Positions 9,507 to 18,212 of a DNA stretch of 64,000 bases are shown here, in pieces (within the stretch, counting starts at the first letter, position 1; the number at the start of each line of letters is the position of its first letter). The position numbers were made by a program, and so were the translations under genes. Source of the stretch: Alphaproteobacteria bacterium CG1_02_46_17 (GTDB lineage Bacteria; Pseudomonadota; Alphaproteobacteria; Micavibrionales; Micavibrionaceae); assembly GCA_001871905.1 (NCBI GenBank), contig MNUG01000009.1:62001-126000 (forward strand). Direction: 5' to 3'. The notes beneath the pieces are model-generated. The model did not search any database. It had not been told where the DNA came from and saw nothing but the letters and a program-made list of their open reading frames with translations.

Positions 9507-9868
9507 TGGATATTACTCCGCTTGTATCTGCTGATCTGAAGCTGGTTCAGTCTTATCGTTCTGGGCAGTTCAGGATTAACGGGCAAGTTTATTCCCATCC
9601 GGTTTTAATTTTTGGGTATTCTGTCGTCGCGTGGGACGTATCTGCTTTTGATGAGGTGAATGACCAAATTCGCAGCTTGGAAGGGCAGGTTGATGTCTTA
9701 CTGATCGGAGCGGGTGAAAGTTTTTCTGTGTTGCCGCCATCCAAGCGCGTTCAGTTTCAGGGTTTGGGCTTTACTGTTGATGTCATGGATACGCCTGCTG
9801 CGTGCCGGACTTATAATGTCCTTACAAGCGAAGGCCGCAGGGTTGCTGCGGCCTTAATTCCTGCTTAA
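9506..9868 (+). CDS. Mth938-domain protein (NDUFAF3-like)
   Basis: The 120-residue protein fits the Mth938/DUF498 fold: an IRSLEG stretch, VDVLLIGAGES near residue 68 and a C-terminal MDTPAACRTYNVLTSEGRRVAAALIPA pattern (key residues TP, ACRTYN, EGRRV). The human member NDUFAF3 is an assembly factor for respiratory complex I, so a role in membrane-complex assembly is an inference from the family. In alphaproteobacteria this gene commonly follows secF, and here its start overlaps the secF stop. Confidence 0.85.
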   Translation: MDITPLVSADLKLVQSYRSGQFRINGQVYSHPVLIFGYSVVAWDVSAFDEVNDQIRSLEGQVDVLLIGAGESFSVLPPSKRVQFQGLGFTVDVMDTPAACRTYNVLTSEGRRVAAALIPA

Positions 9869-9889
9869 TAGCTGCGTTTTTCTTGTTGA

Positions 9890-10513
9890 TCAGGCCGCGA
9901 TTTTGAGGGGGCCTTGTTCCAGCAATTTTGCGGCATGTTCCCAGTTGGCAAGGTTATCAATCCATGCTTCCAAGAATTTGGGGCGCGCGTTGCGGTAGTC
10001 GATATAGTAAGCATGTTCCCAGACATCGCAGGTCAAAAGCGGGGTTTTACCGTCTGTCAGTGGTGTTTCGGCGTTGCCTGTGCTGGTGACTTCGAGTTTG
10101 CCGGTGGCGTTGTCCAAAACCAGCCAAGCCCAACCAGAGCCAAACTGGGTGGTTCCTTTGTCCAGCAGAGCGGCGCGCAGGGCGTCATATCCGCCGATGT
10201 CTTCGGTAACTTTTTTCTCCAGATTTCCCGGCATTTTTGCGCCGCCGCCATTTGCTGCCATCGATTCCCAAAACAGATTGTGGTTATAAATCTGGCCGAT
10301 CTGGTTAAAAAGTTTCTGGTTCCCTGCTTTTTTAGCTGCGATGGCAGCCTCTTCAAGGCTCATCGATTCAAATTCGGTTCCGGCGGCCAGTTCATTGGCT
10401 TTATTAACATAGGCCTGATGGTGTTTGCCGTGGTGATATTCAAATGTTTCTGCCGACATGTAGGGAACAAGTGCGTCCATTGCGTAGGGCAGTTCGGGGA
10501 GTTTGAAAGCCAT
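9890..10513 (-). CDS. sodB: Superoxide dismutase, Fe/Mn family (probably iron)
   Basis: Converts superoxide to oxygen and hydrogen peroxide in the cytoplasm. The 207-residue protein begins MAFKLPELPYAMDAL and carries the metal ligands in EYHHGKHHQAYV (near residue 27), NHNLFW (near 79) and DVWEHAYYIDY (Asp and His near 165). The sequence around the QFGSGWAWL block resembles iron enzymes more than manganese enzymes, but metal choice cannot be settled by eye. It lies on the opposite strand inside an otherwise plus-strand block and is divergent from the phytoene-synthase-like gene, with 53 bases between starts. Confidence 0.95.
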   Translation of the reverse strand: MAFKLPELPYAMDALVPYMSAETFEYHHGKHHQAYVNKANELAAGTEFESMSLEEAAIAAKKAGNQKLFNQIGQIYNHNLFWESMAANGGGAKMPGNLEKKVTEDIGGYDALRAALLDKGTTQFGSGWAWLVLDNATGKLEVTSTGNAETPLTDGKTPLLTCDVWEHAYYIDYRNARPKFLEAWIDNLANWEHAAKLLEQGPLKIAA

Positions 10514-10566
10514 GATAAAATCTCCTTTTTCAATTTATATGAATTCTGGTTATAACCTATACGGAA

Positions 10567-11319
10567 ATGGAAAATAATCAACCGCACATCTTTTATCAAC
10601 TCAGAGAGCTCGATCCGGATCGGGCGTTTTTGTCGTTGTTTGCGCCCATTACAGTTAGGACAGCGGTGCAAATCCTTGATTTATGGAATGCCGAAATATC
10701 CCACATACGGGAAGAGGTGCGCGACCCACATATGGGGTTGATCCGGCTGCAATGGTGGCGGGACGAAATCAGGCGGATTTATGATAAGGGCAGGTCGGAT
10801 AACCATCCTGTTCTCTCTTTGTTGTCGGAAGTTATCCCGGCACATGGTCTTGCCTTTGAGGATTTTGATCGTATGCTCCATGCGCGTGAATTGGAATTCG
10901 AAGGGCGTGCGCCCGAGAGCTTTGATGAACTCCTCTCATATATAGATGGGACGCATGGGGTTTTGATGAAGATGAAAGGGCGGATACTTGATTGCGCCCC
11001 AGAGGATATTCAGAATGTTGCGCGTTTCTATAGTTTAATTGGTTTGGTGCGCTCCGTTCCGTTTCATGGAAGTCTAGGGCATGTGATGATGCCACAGATA
11101 AATGTTTCTGATGTTAAACCACATTCGGAGCGGTTGATAAATGTTGTTGGTGAAGGTTGTTCTGTCGGAAAACCTGACCACCCACAAACTAGATATTTGC
11201 GTGCGGTTCAGGCCTTGACACAATTATACCTGAAGCAGATTGAGCGTGCAGGGTTTGATCCGTTCCACATTCAGCCTGTGGTGTTTAAGGAATTGCGGGT
11301 TTGGATTAAAGCGTTTTAA
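10567..11319 (+). CDS. Squalene/phytoene synthase family protein (NDUFAF6-like)
   Basis: A 250-residue member of the trans-isoprenyl diphosphate synthase fold. It has LRLQWWRDE-like residues ([12 protein letters not shown], near 57), the family site where squalene/phytoene synthases carry a helix preceding DxxxD. The aspartate-rich catalytic motifs of true phytoene synthases are not obvious and no carotenoid or hopanoid genes are nearby. Short members next to secDF in alphaproteobacteria resemble mitochondrial NDUFAF6, a complex I assembly factor. Its 3' end overlaps trmFO, which runs the other way, by 14 bases. Enzymatic activity is doubtful. Confidence 0.75.
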   Translation: MENNQPHIFYQLRELDPDRAFLSLFAPITVRTAVQILDLWNAEISHIREEVRDPHMGLIRLQWWRDEIRRIYDKGRSDNHPVLSLLSEVIPAHGLAFEDFDRMLHARELEFEGRAPESFDELLSYIDGTHGVLMKMKGRILDCAPEDIQNVARFYSLIGLVRSVPFHGSLGHVMMPQINVSDVKPHSERLINVVGEGCSVGKPDHPQTRYLRAVQALTQLYLKQIERAGFDPFHIQPVVFKELRVWIKAF

Positions 11320-12649
11320 TCCAACCTGCAAGATCAACAAGGGCGCGGTCGGAATAGAGTTTTTTTCGGTCACGGCCTTTGATTTTCTTAGGAGCGTCGA
11401 TGTCCGGAAACAGGCCGAAATTGACATTCATTGGTTGGAAGGTCTTTTCATTTGCTCCGCCTGTGATGTGCGAAATGATTGCCCCCAGTGCTGTGGTGGC
11501 AGGTGGCATAGTCATCGTTTTTCCTAGACGTTCTGAGGCTGCGAGACGTCCTGCGATCAAGCCAACGGCGGCACTTTCAACATAGCCTTCGCATCCGGTG
11601 ATTTGTCCCGCAAAGCGCAACCGTGGTTGGTTCTTGAGTTGTAGTTTTTCATTGAGGACGCGCGGGGAATTGATAAAGGTATTACGGTGAATCCCGCCAA
11701 GGCGTGCAAATTCAGCGTTTTCCAGTCCCGGAATCATTTTGAAAACTTCGGTTTGAGCGCCGTATTTCATTTTGGTCTGAAATCCCACGATATTATAAAG
11801 TGATCCGAGCGCGTTATCCTGACGAAGTTGAACAACAGCATAAGGTCGAGACATATCATGTTGGTTGGTCAGTCCTACCGGTTTCATCGGGCCGTAACGC
11901 AAGGTATCAACGCCGCGTGAGGCCATCACCTCGATTGGCATACAGCCCTCGAAATAGGGAGTGTCCTTTTCCCAGTCCTTGAATTCTGTGGTTTCGGCAT
12001 TGATCAGGGCATCATAGAACGTAAGATATTGTTCTTTGTTCATGCCGCAGTTGATATAGTCCTTGCCTGTCCCCGCAGGGCCTTCCTTGTCGTAGCGGGA
12101 TTGCAGCCATGCCACGTCCATATTGATTGAGTCAAAATAGACAATCGGGGCGATGGCATCAAAAAATGCAAGAGCGTCTTCATCGGTGATGCTTTTAATT
12201 GCAGTCGAGAGTGCCGGAGAGGTGAGGGGGCCTGTTGCAATAATTACCGAGTCCCAGTTTTCGGGCGGAAGGCCTGAGATTTCGCCGCGCTCAATCGTAA
12301 TGAGCGGATGGTCTTCCATTGTTTTTGTAATGTCTGCCGAATAACACTCACGATCAACGGCTAGCGCACCACCGGCAGGGACGGCGTGTGTGGCAGCGGT
12401 TTTCATCATCAGCGAGTTTAGCATCCGCATTTCTTCATGCAGCAGCCCAACCGCGTTATAGTCTTTATCGTCTGAACGAAAGGAATTCGAACATACCAGT
12501 TCACCCAGGCATTCGGTCTGGTGCGCAGGGGTTTTGGTGTGCGGGCGCATTTCATGCAGGATCACAGGCACACCCATGGAGACGGCTTGCCATGCTGCTT
12601 CTGTTCCGGCCATACCGCCGCCGATAATGTGGATTGGTTTATGTGTCAT
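11306..12649 (-). CDS. trmFO: Methylenetetrahydrofolate-tRNA-(uracil-5-)-methyltransferase TrmFO
   Basis: FAD- and folate-dependent enzyme that makes 5-methyluridine at position 54 of tRNA. The 447-residue protein has the N-terminal dinucleotide site [14 protein letters not shown], the family block [14 protein letters not shown] near residue 47 and [20 protein letters not shown] near 360. These separate it from the related MnmG/GidA. It begins four bases after the upstream BPL_N-like gene ends, so the two are probably co-transcribed. Confidence 0.95.
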   Translation of the reverse strand: MTHKPIHIIGGGMAGTEAAWQAVSMGVPVILHEMRPHTKTPAHQTECLGELVCSNSFRSDDKDYNAVGLLHEEMRMLNSLMMKTAATHAVPAGGALAVDRECYSADITKTMEDHPLITIERGEISGLPPENWDSVIIATGPLTSPALSTAIKSITDEDALAFFDAIAPIVYFDSINMDVAWLQSRYDKEGPAGTGKDYINCGMNKEQYLTFYDALINAETTEFKDWEKDTPYFEGCMPIEVMASRGVDTLRYGPMKPVGLTNQHDMSRPYAVVQLRQDNALGSLYNIVGFQTKMKYGAQTEVFKMIPGLENAEFARLGGIHRNTFINSPRVLNEKLQLKNQPRLRFAGQITGCEGYVESAAVGLIAGRLAASERLGKTMTMPPATTALGAIISHITGGANEKTFQPMNVNFGLFPDIDAPKKIKGRDRKKLYSDRALVDLAGWIKTL

Positions 12650-12653
12650 GATT

Positions 12654-13406
12654 TTATCCTTGATTAGGGGCCAAATGTCTGCGGATCAGATTGGTTTTAT
12701 GTTGCAAGAAAATTTTCCGGCTTTCTTCTCGTCCGTGGTGAACAAATGGCAAGGCAGTAAAAGGCATGGCAGCATGAAAACTGAATGCCATGATGAGGCC
12801 CTGACCTCTTTCCTGAATAAGGCCGCATATAGGTTTTTTGGGCATTTCGGCATATTTGAATACTTCAGAAAAAGGAAGGTTATCTGAAGATGGGTAGAGA
12901 GCAGGGCCGTTCACATCCAACGCTTGATAGGGTAGATAATTTTTGCTGCTTTCAATGTCTGCTACGACATGATGTTTGAACTTACTGATAAATTTGTCAG
13001 AGGAGGGTGGATTGCTGTGTGTCATTTCAGCGAACGCAGGGCCGTCTGCTCTTCCTTTGAGTATTCCAAGGCCATAGCGTTCTTTTATATGATCGTTAGC
13101 GCCTGCAAATCTGTATTCTTCGAATAAATAATAGGTTGCGGCACATTCTGTCCAGAGGATCAGGCCATTGTTCTCGATCGCATTTTCCAACACATCTTTT
13201 TTTCTGGCAGGGAGTATGTTTGGGTAGGGGCTGTCTAGGCCATTGATACCCGGTAGGATTAATACGTCATATTGTGCCAACTCATGCGGGCATATATGTT
13301 TTGGTTGTACGCCTGTTATATCGGCATCTGGGAACATCAGAGGCAGGGCCAGTACTTTTATTTCGTAGCCAGCTATCTTTTGTGCTTCTAAAATCGCTAT
13401 TCTCAT
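12654..13406 (-). CDS. BPL_N / class I glutamine-amidotransferase-like protein
   Basis: The 250-residue protein resembles the N-terminal domain of eukaryotic biotin-protein ligase (BPL_N) and the wider DJ-1/class I glutamine-amidotransferase fold: [14 protein letters not shown] near residue 48, [13 protein letters not shown] near 80 with a cysteine at the nucleophile-elbow position, NGPALYP near 165 and [13 protein letters not shown] near 205. The function of stand-alone bacterial members is not known to me. It sits four bases ahead of trmFO on the same strand. Catalytic activity is unproven because only the cysteine position can be judged. Confidence 0.55.
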   Translation of the reverse strand: MRIAILEAQKIAGYEIKVLALPLMFPDADITGVQPKHICPHELAQYDVLILPGINGLDSPYPNILPARKKDVLENAIENNGLILWTECAATYYLFEEYRFAGANDHIKERYGLGILKGRADGPAFAEMTHSNPPSSDKFISKFKHHVVADIESSKNYLPYQALDVNGPALYPSSDNLPFSEVFKYAEMPKKPICGLIQERGQGLIMAFSFHAAMPFTALPFVHHGREESRKIFLQHKTNLIRRHLAPNQG

Positions 13407-13477
13407 TGTTTCCCCTTTAGGCGAGGGAGACTAGCAACTCTGCTTGCGTTTGTCATCTGCTCGTGTATCTTATTGAT

Positions 13478-13576
13478 ATGGATAAGAAATTTATCATAAA
13501 GATCATTCTGACCAAGCTGGTGTTTCTGGCTGTGGTGGCGTTTTGTGTGTGGTATTTCTGGCCCACTCCACGCTAA
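13478..13576 (+). CDS. Possible 32-residue single-pass membrane peptide
   Basis: A short frame reading MDKKFIIKIILTKLVFLAVV then AFCVWYFWPTPR. It has a basic start, one hydrophobic helix and a WPTPR tail, the look of a small inner-membrane protein. No clear ribosome site precedes the ATG, so translation is uncertain. It lies in the 275-base gap between the divergent BPL_N-like gene and the 142-residue unknown gene. Confidence 0.4.
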   Translation: MDKKFIIKIILTKLVFLAVVAFCVWYFWPTPR

Positions 13577-13681
13577 TTTTCCTCTTATTCCGGTATTTTA
13601 AGTGATTTTTTTCTTGCGACATTCTGACGCAAGGAGTAGAAGTCCGGTATTCTGTTAACCCTAAAAAACGAGGTAGTAAAG

Positions 13682-14110
13682 ATGGGTGCTGTTCCTGTAG
13701 CTTTTATGAATTCAGGTGCATTTGATCTGACAAAGGTTGAAGCTGTAAGTAGAGGTTTTGTCGAGAACCTTGGAAAGAATGTGCGCGGCCTGTACGACTG
13801 GGCAGTTACAAATGTTGACGGCAAAAAAATGGAAGGTGCTTCCGAAGCTACATATAGAGCTTATCATGCTCTTACAAATAGTCAGGAACAAATTGTATCC
13901 GGATCTCCAGAAGAGGTTTATGTAGGACTGGCTCTGAAAGAGGCTTTCTTTACTGCTGCCATTTCCAATGATTCCGCGACTGTTGATGTTTTGGCAGAAC
14001 ATTTTCCTAAAGCCACAGGGTTTTCTGTTGAGGATATTGGGGAAATCGAGAAGTTGGGATTCGTCAACATTGCTAAAATTGCCAGACAAGCAGTTGCGCT
14101 GGAGCGTTAG
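13682..14110 (+). CDS. Unknown 142-residue cytoplasmic protein
   Basis: I do not recognise this protein. It has no signal peptide or membrane segment and appears mostly helical and mildly acidic. The gene is well formed: an ACGAGG ribosome site 9-10 bases before the ATG and a strong terminator 27 bases after the stop. It is therefore probably a real single-gene unit, possibly well expressed. No function can be assigned. Confidence 0.7.
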   Translation: MGAVPVAFMNSGAFDLTKVEAVSRGFVENLGKNVRGLYDWAVTNVDGKKMEGASEATYRAYHALTNSQEQIVSGSPEEVYVGLALKEAFFTAAISNDSATVDVLAEHFPKATGFSVEDIGEIEKLGFVNIAKIARQAVALER

Positions 14111-14136
14111 TTATTCTTTTGAGTATTAATACAAAG

Positions 14137-14164
14137 AAAGCCGGCTTTGTCCGGCTTTTTTGTT
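14137..14164 (+). terminator. Rho-independent terminator
   Basis: An 8-bp perfect stem (AAAGCCGG / CCGGCTTT) with a 6-base loop runs into a T-rich tract. It closes the 142-residue unknown gene. Confidence 0.85.
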
Positions 14165-14198
14165 GTTTGTCGGGAACTAATTTGATAAGTCCACTGTC

Positions 14199-16034
14199 AT
14201 GGCTGGAAATCGTGTTTTATTAAGTGTTCAGGATGCTCTCGTAACTTTTGGCGGAGCGCCGTTGTTCGAAGATTTGACCTTTCATATTCTGGAAGGGGAT
14301 CGCACCTGTCTGGTGGGCAAGAACGGAGCCGGAAAATCCACCATGATGAATATTATTCGCGGGCTCAAAGATATTGATCAGGGAGAGCGATGGGTTTTGG
14401 CCGGAACAACAATCGGTTATTTGCAGCAAGATATCGCCCTCAAAGTCGGACAGACGGTTAAAGATTTTATTCTGGAAGATTTACGCGAAGAAAACCAGAC
14501 GGACGCTTTTACATACCGGATGGAAATGGTGGCCGAGCCATTACATATTTCCCTTGATGACCGGATGGATCAATTATCGGGTGGACAAAAGCGACGTGCT
14601 GCGTTGGCGCGGGCTTTGGTTGAAGATCCAGACATCTTGTTATTGGACGAGCCAACCAACCACCTTGATCTGGATGTTATTATCTGGCTGGAACAATATT
14701 TGAGGTCCTATCGTGGGGCGTTTTTATGTATCAGCCACGACCGGAAATTTTTGGCGAATATTTCAGATAAGGTTTTCTGGCTGGATCGGGGGAATTTGCG
14801 CGTTTGCCCAAAAGGGTATGCCCAGTTTGATGACTGGTCGCAAATGATGATCGAGCAGGAAGAGCGAGAATTAAAAAACCGTGAGAAGTTATTGGATGTT
14901 GAAGTTGATTGGGCGTCGCGTGGCGTCAAGGCGCGCCGGAAGCGCAATGTCAGGCGCTTGGCACTGATGAAAGACGAACGCGACCGTTTGAGAGCCGACA
15001 AGTCTGCATTCAACAGGATGATGGCAAAAGTCGAGGTTGAAGGCGGGGCATATGAAGGGTCGTCCAAAATTGTTGCCGAGTTTATAAAAGTCCATAAAAG
15101 TTTCGAGGATAAAAAAATTCTGGATGGATTCTCGATCCGGATTACCAAAGGTGACCGGATCGGAATTTTAGGGAAAAACGGATCAGGGAAATCGACATTC
15201 CTCAAATTGCTGATTGGGGAATTAGAAGCGGATGCAGGGAAGGTCAAGCGTAACAAAGAGATCGAGTTTTCCTATTTTGACCAGAACCGGCAGGATTTGA
15301 AGCTGGACGAGTCCCTATGGACAAATCTGGTTCCTAGCGGTGGAGATTACATCAATGTCATGGGCAAGCAACGCCATGTGTGCGGATATCTGAAGGATTT
15401 TCTGTTTGACCCGTCGTCAGCGCGGCACTCTGTTTCAACTTTGTCAGGGGGACAAAAGAACCGTTTATTGCTTGCAAAAGTTTTAGCCGATCCGAAGTCA
15501 TTCCTTATTCTTGATGAGCCAACTAATGATCTGGATATGGATACGCTTGATGTTCTGGAAGAAATTTTAAGTGTGTATCAGGGAACTTTGATTATTGTTT
15601 CCCACGATCGTGATTTTCTGGATCAGACCGTATCAAAAATTCTGGCTTTTGAAGGAGATGGCGAGATCGAAGGATATATCGGCGGGTATAGCGATTATCT
15701 TGAGGCACGACAAAAACAAAATCAACCGCAGAGCACTTCTGAAGAGGAGCAGAACAAAGATAATAAATCTGCTATTTTGCCGATGCCCTCTGTGTCGAAG
15801 AAACTGTCTTATAAATTACAGTATGAGCTGGAGAATCTTCCGAAAAAGATCGCGGCGCTTGAGGCTGAAATTGCGGGTTTAGTTGTCGTTTTGCAGGATG
15901 CCGATCTTTATACAAGAGACGCTGACGCTTTCTTCAAATCTACCGAAAGGCTGGATGTCGCCAAGGTCGAGTTGGAAGAGGCGGAAATGCGGTGGTTGGA
16001 GCTGGAAGATCTGCGCGAGGCGTCTAGCTCATAA
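14199..16034 (+). CDS. uup: ABC-F ATPase, Uup-like
   Basis: A soluble 611-residue protein with two ATP-binding cassettes and no membrane domain, the ABC-F pattern of ribosome-associated ATPases. Cassette 1 has Walker A GKNGAGKST (near 40), signature LSGGQKRR and Walker B ILLLDEPTNHLD. Cassette 2 has GKNGSGKST (near 325), LSGGQKNR and FLILDEPTNDLD. The interdomain linker is rich in basic residues. A C-terminal coiled coil (about 525-605) is what marks Uup, which binds branched DNA or ribosomes in E. coli. The last 11 bases overlap the convergent antiporter gene. Confidence 0.9.
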   Translation: MAGNRVLLSVQDALVTFGGAPLFEDLTFHILEGDRTCLVGKNGAGKSTMMNIIRGLKDIDQGERWVLAGTTIGYLQQDIALKVGQTVKDFILEDLREENQTDAFTYRMEMVAEPLHISLDDRMDQLSGGQKRRAALARALVEDPDILLLDEPTNHLDLDVIIWLEQYLRSYRGAFLCISHDRKFLANISDKVFWLDRGNLRVCPKGYAQFDDWSQMMIEQEERELKNREKLLDVEVDWASRGVKARRKRNVRRLALMKDERDRLRADKSAFNRMMAKVEVEGGAYEGSSKIVAEFIKVHKSFEDKKILDGFSIRITKGDRIGILGKNGSGKSTFLKLLIGELEADAGKVKRNKEIEFSYFDQNRQDLKLDESLWTNLVPSGGDYINVMGKQRHVCGYLKDFLFDPSSARHSVSTLSGGQKNRLLLAKVLADPKSFLILDEPTNDLDMDTLDVLEEILSVYQGTLIIVSHDRDFLDQTVSKILAFEGDGEIEGYIGGYSDYLEARQKQNQPQSTSEEEQNKDNKSAILPMPSVSKKLSYKLQYELENLPKKIAALEAEIAGLVVVLQDADLYTRDADAFFKSTERLDVAKVELEEAEMRWLELEDLREASSS

Positions 16035-16980
16035 TGGCTATAGCGCCGATATAGGCAGCATAGGCTCCCAGTAGTACCCCACCTTCGACCCGCGAGATCT
16101 TTTTGCCTGAGTAGGCAAAAACAAGCAGGGCCAAAGTTGCTCCTATCACTACCCATAAATCAAAGTTCAAAATTTCTTCTGGTACAGCAATAGGTTTGAT
16201 TAGTGCCGTACTTCCCAAAATAAACAAAATGTTAAAGATGTTTGAGCCGATGACGTTGCCCAGCGCGACGTCGGATTGTTTTTTAATCGCCGCCATAACG
16301 GATGTCGCCAGTTCGGGAAGTGACGTCCCAACAGCAACAACGGTCAAGCCGATGATGGTGTCCGATACGCCTAGACCTTGCGCCATTTCGGTGGCGCCAC
16401 GCACCAGCATATTGGCACCCAAAACCAATAGCCCCATGCCACCACAGGTGATCAGGAGGTTTACCGGAGTTGATGCGAAAGGTGTGGGGCGGGCTTCGGC
16501 TTCATGTTCCAACATTTCTCCGGCTTTGCCTTTGCCACGTCTTTCAATGTAAAAAGTCATGGCCAGATAACAAAACAGCAGGACAACAAAAATTGCGCCA
16601 ATAACGCGGGAGATTTCTCCGTTAAAGCAGGCCAAAGCCAAAAGAATTGTGGCAATCCCCATGATAATACCATCACGCTGGACAGCTTCACGAGGACAGA
16701 CCATCGGAAACAGCATCGCCGATACACCGATAATCAACAAAATGTTCGCGATGTTTGATCCGACAACATTCCCGATGGCTATCCCCGGTGATCCTGAAAG
16801 GGCGGCTTGAATTGAGGTTACCAATTCTGGTGCTGATGTTCCGAAACCAACCAGTGTCAGTCCGATGACCAGTTTCGACACCCCCATTTTGCTGGCAATG
16901 GCAACTGAGCCGCGAACCAGAGCTTCTCCTCCGGCCAAAAGCAGAAGAAAGCCTGCGAGAACAAATAGGAGTGATGTCAT
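16024..16980 (-). CDS. Calcium/sodium antiporter (CaCA family, YrbG-like)
   Basis: A 318-residue inner-membrane cation/calcium exchanger. Two inverted alpha repeats are clear: GFGTSAPELVTS (near residue 45) with GNVVGSNIANILLI following, and AVGTSLPELATS (near 215) with GNVIGSNIFNILFI following. The acidic PE residues of both repeats, which bind Ca2+, are present. About ten hydrophobic segments are visible. It is monocistronic by layout, between uup (convergent) and the HI0933-type gene upstream, 35 bases away on the same strand. Confidence 0.92.
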   Translation of the reverse strand: MTSLLFVLAGFLLLLAGGEALVRGSVAIASKMGVSKLVIGLTLVGFGTSAPELVTSIQAALSGSPGIAIGNVVGSNIANILLIIGVSAMLFPMVCPREAVQRDGIIMGIATILLALACFNGEISRVIGAIFVVLLFCYLAMTFYIERRGKGKAGEMLEHEAEARPTPFASTPVNLLITCGGMGLLVLGANMLVRGATEMAQGLGVSDTIIGLTVVAVGTSLPELATSVMAAIKKQSDVALGNVIGSNIFNILFILGSTALIKPIAVPEEILNFDLWVVIGATLALLVFAYSGKKISRVEGGVLLGAYAAYIGAIAIMS

Positions 16981-17015
16981 TTTAGAACCTCTGTGATATA
17001 TAACTTCTATTGAAT

Positions 17016-18212
17016 TTATATATTGGCAGATTTCAAATATTTGTCCACCCCAAGAGCAACAAAAACCCCCATCGAGAGTGTAGCTTGCAGTAGATAGCCA
17101 CCGGTTGGTGCTTCCCAGTCCAACATTTCACCAATGGCAAAGACGGACGGGCATCTTTTTAGCATCAGGTTTTCATCAAGTTCAGAAAGTTTAATCCCTC
17201 CGGCTGAAGAAATAGCACGGCCAATCGGAAAAGTTTCCGAGAGTGGGATCATAATATTCTTGATCTGGTGGGCGAGGGGCTTGGTTTTATCCCCGCATTC
17301 ATAAAGCAGGTTAATGGCAACGGGGGAGAGACCTGTTTGCTTTCGAATAAAGTTGGTCTGGCTATCGCGTCCGCGAGATTTTATCAGACGGTCTTCCAGT
17401 TGTTGTTCGGTCAGGTCTGGCTTAAGGTCAATGTGGACAGTTGTCGTTCCGTGTTGTTCGATAGAAGTGCGAATGGATTTGGATAAGGCGTATATTCCCC
17501 CACCTTCGAGCCCATGTTGAGATATCATGATTTCGTTCGAGATCGTTATATCATTGTGTGTCAGTGCAATTGATTTGAGCGGCGTTCCGGAAAACTTTGA
17601 TTTGAAAACATCAGACCAGTTAACGTGAAACCCGCAGTTTGTTGGGCGGAAAGGGGATATTTCTACACCGCGTTTTTCAAGTTCGGTTGTCCATGACCCG
17701 TCAGAGCCAAGTTTGGGCCATGATGCTCCACCTAATGCAAGGATAGTGGCGTCGGGTTTGATTGTTTTGGTTTCAGGTGTTGTGAAGCTCAGTTCTCCTT
17801 GGTTATTCCATCCTGTCCAATGATGGCTTGCATGCAGTGTGATGTTCAGATCAGCCAAACGGCTCAGCCATGAGCGCAGAAGTGGAGAGGACTTGAAGCT
17901 TTGCGGGAAGACGCGGCCCGACGTGCCGACAAATGTTTCTTCACCAAGTTCCGCGCACCAGATGCGCAGGCTTTGCGGTGTAAAATATTCAATGATGGGG
18001 CGTAAGAAATCTTCAGACTCTCCGTATTTCTGGAGGAAGGTTTCTATCGGTTCGGAATGGGTGATGTTTAATCCACCACGTCCAGCCATTAGAAATTTTC
18101 TGGCAGGGGTTGGTTTGTGATCGTAAATATCGACTTTATATCCCTTTTTGGCCAAGTGCTCGGCGGCCATCAGACCGCCGGGCCCCGCACCAATGATGGC
18201 AATCGTTTTCAT
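17016..18212 (-). CDS. HI0933-family FAD-dependent oxidoreductase
   Basis: A 398-residue flavoprotein of the HI0933/BaiN-like family (the TIGR03862 type). Evidence: the N-terminal IAIIGAGPGGLMAAEHLA FAD site, KFLMAGRGGLNITHSE near residue 43, ALGGASWPKLGSDG near 158, and a C-terminal GGYLLQATLSMGVFVALG block. The physiological reaction of these proteins is unknown. Its ATG overlaps the thrS stop (ATGA), so it is probably translated together with thrS. Confidence 0.85.
   Translation of the reverse strand: MKTIAIIGAGPGGLMAAEHLAKKGYKVDIYDHKPTPARKFLMAGRGGLNITHSEPIETFLQKYGESEDFLRPIIEYFTPQSLRIWCAELGEETFVGTSGRVFPQSFKSSPLLRSWLSRLADLNITLHASHHWTGWNNQGELSFTTPETKTIKPDATILALGGASWPKLGSDGSWTTELEKRGVEISPFRPTNCGFHVNWSDVFKSKFSGTPLKSIALTHNDITISNEIMISQHGLEGGGIYALSKSIRTSIEQHGTTTVHIDLKPDLTEQQLEDRLIKSRGRDSQTNFIRKQTGLSPVAINLLYECGDKTKPLAHQIKNIMIPLSETFPIGRAISSAGGIKLSELDENLMLKRCPSVFAIGEMLDWEAPTGGYLLQATLSMGVFVALGVDKYLKSANI

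Noticed and set aside
9914-10555. Plus-strand 213-residue open frame over sodB
   Set aside because: Antisense to a clearly conserved gene; composition is that of a mirrored frame.
10567-11319. Carotenoid or hopanoid synthesis gene
   Set aside because: No clear DxxxD pairs and no partner genes; the secDF/Mth938 context points to an NDUFAF6-like role.
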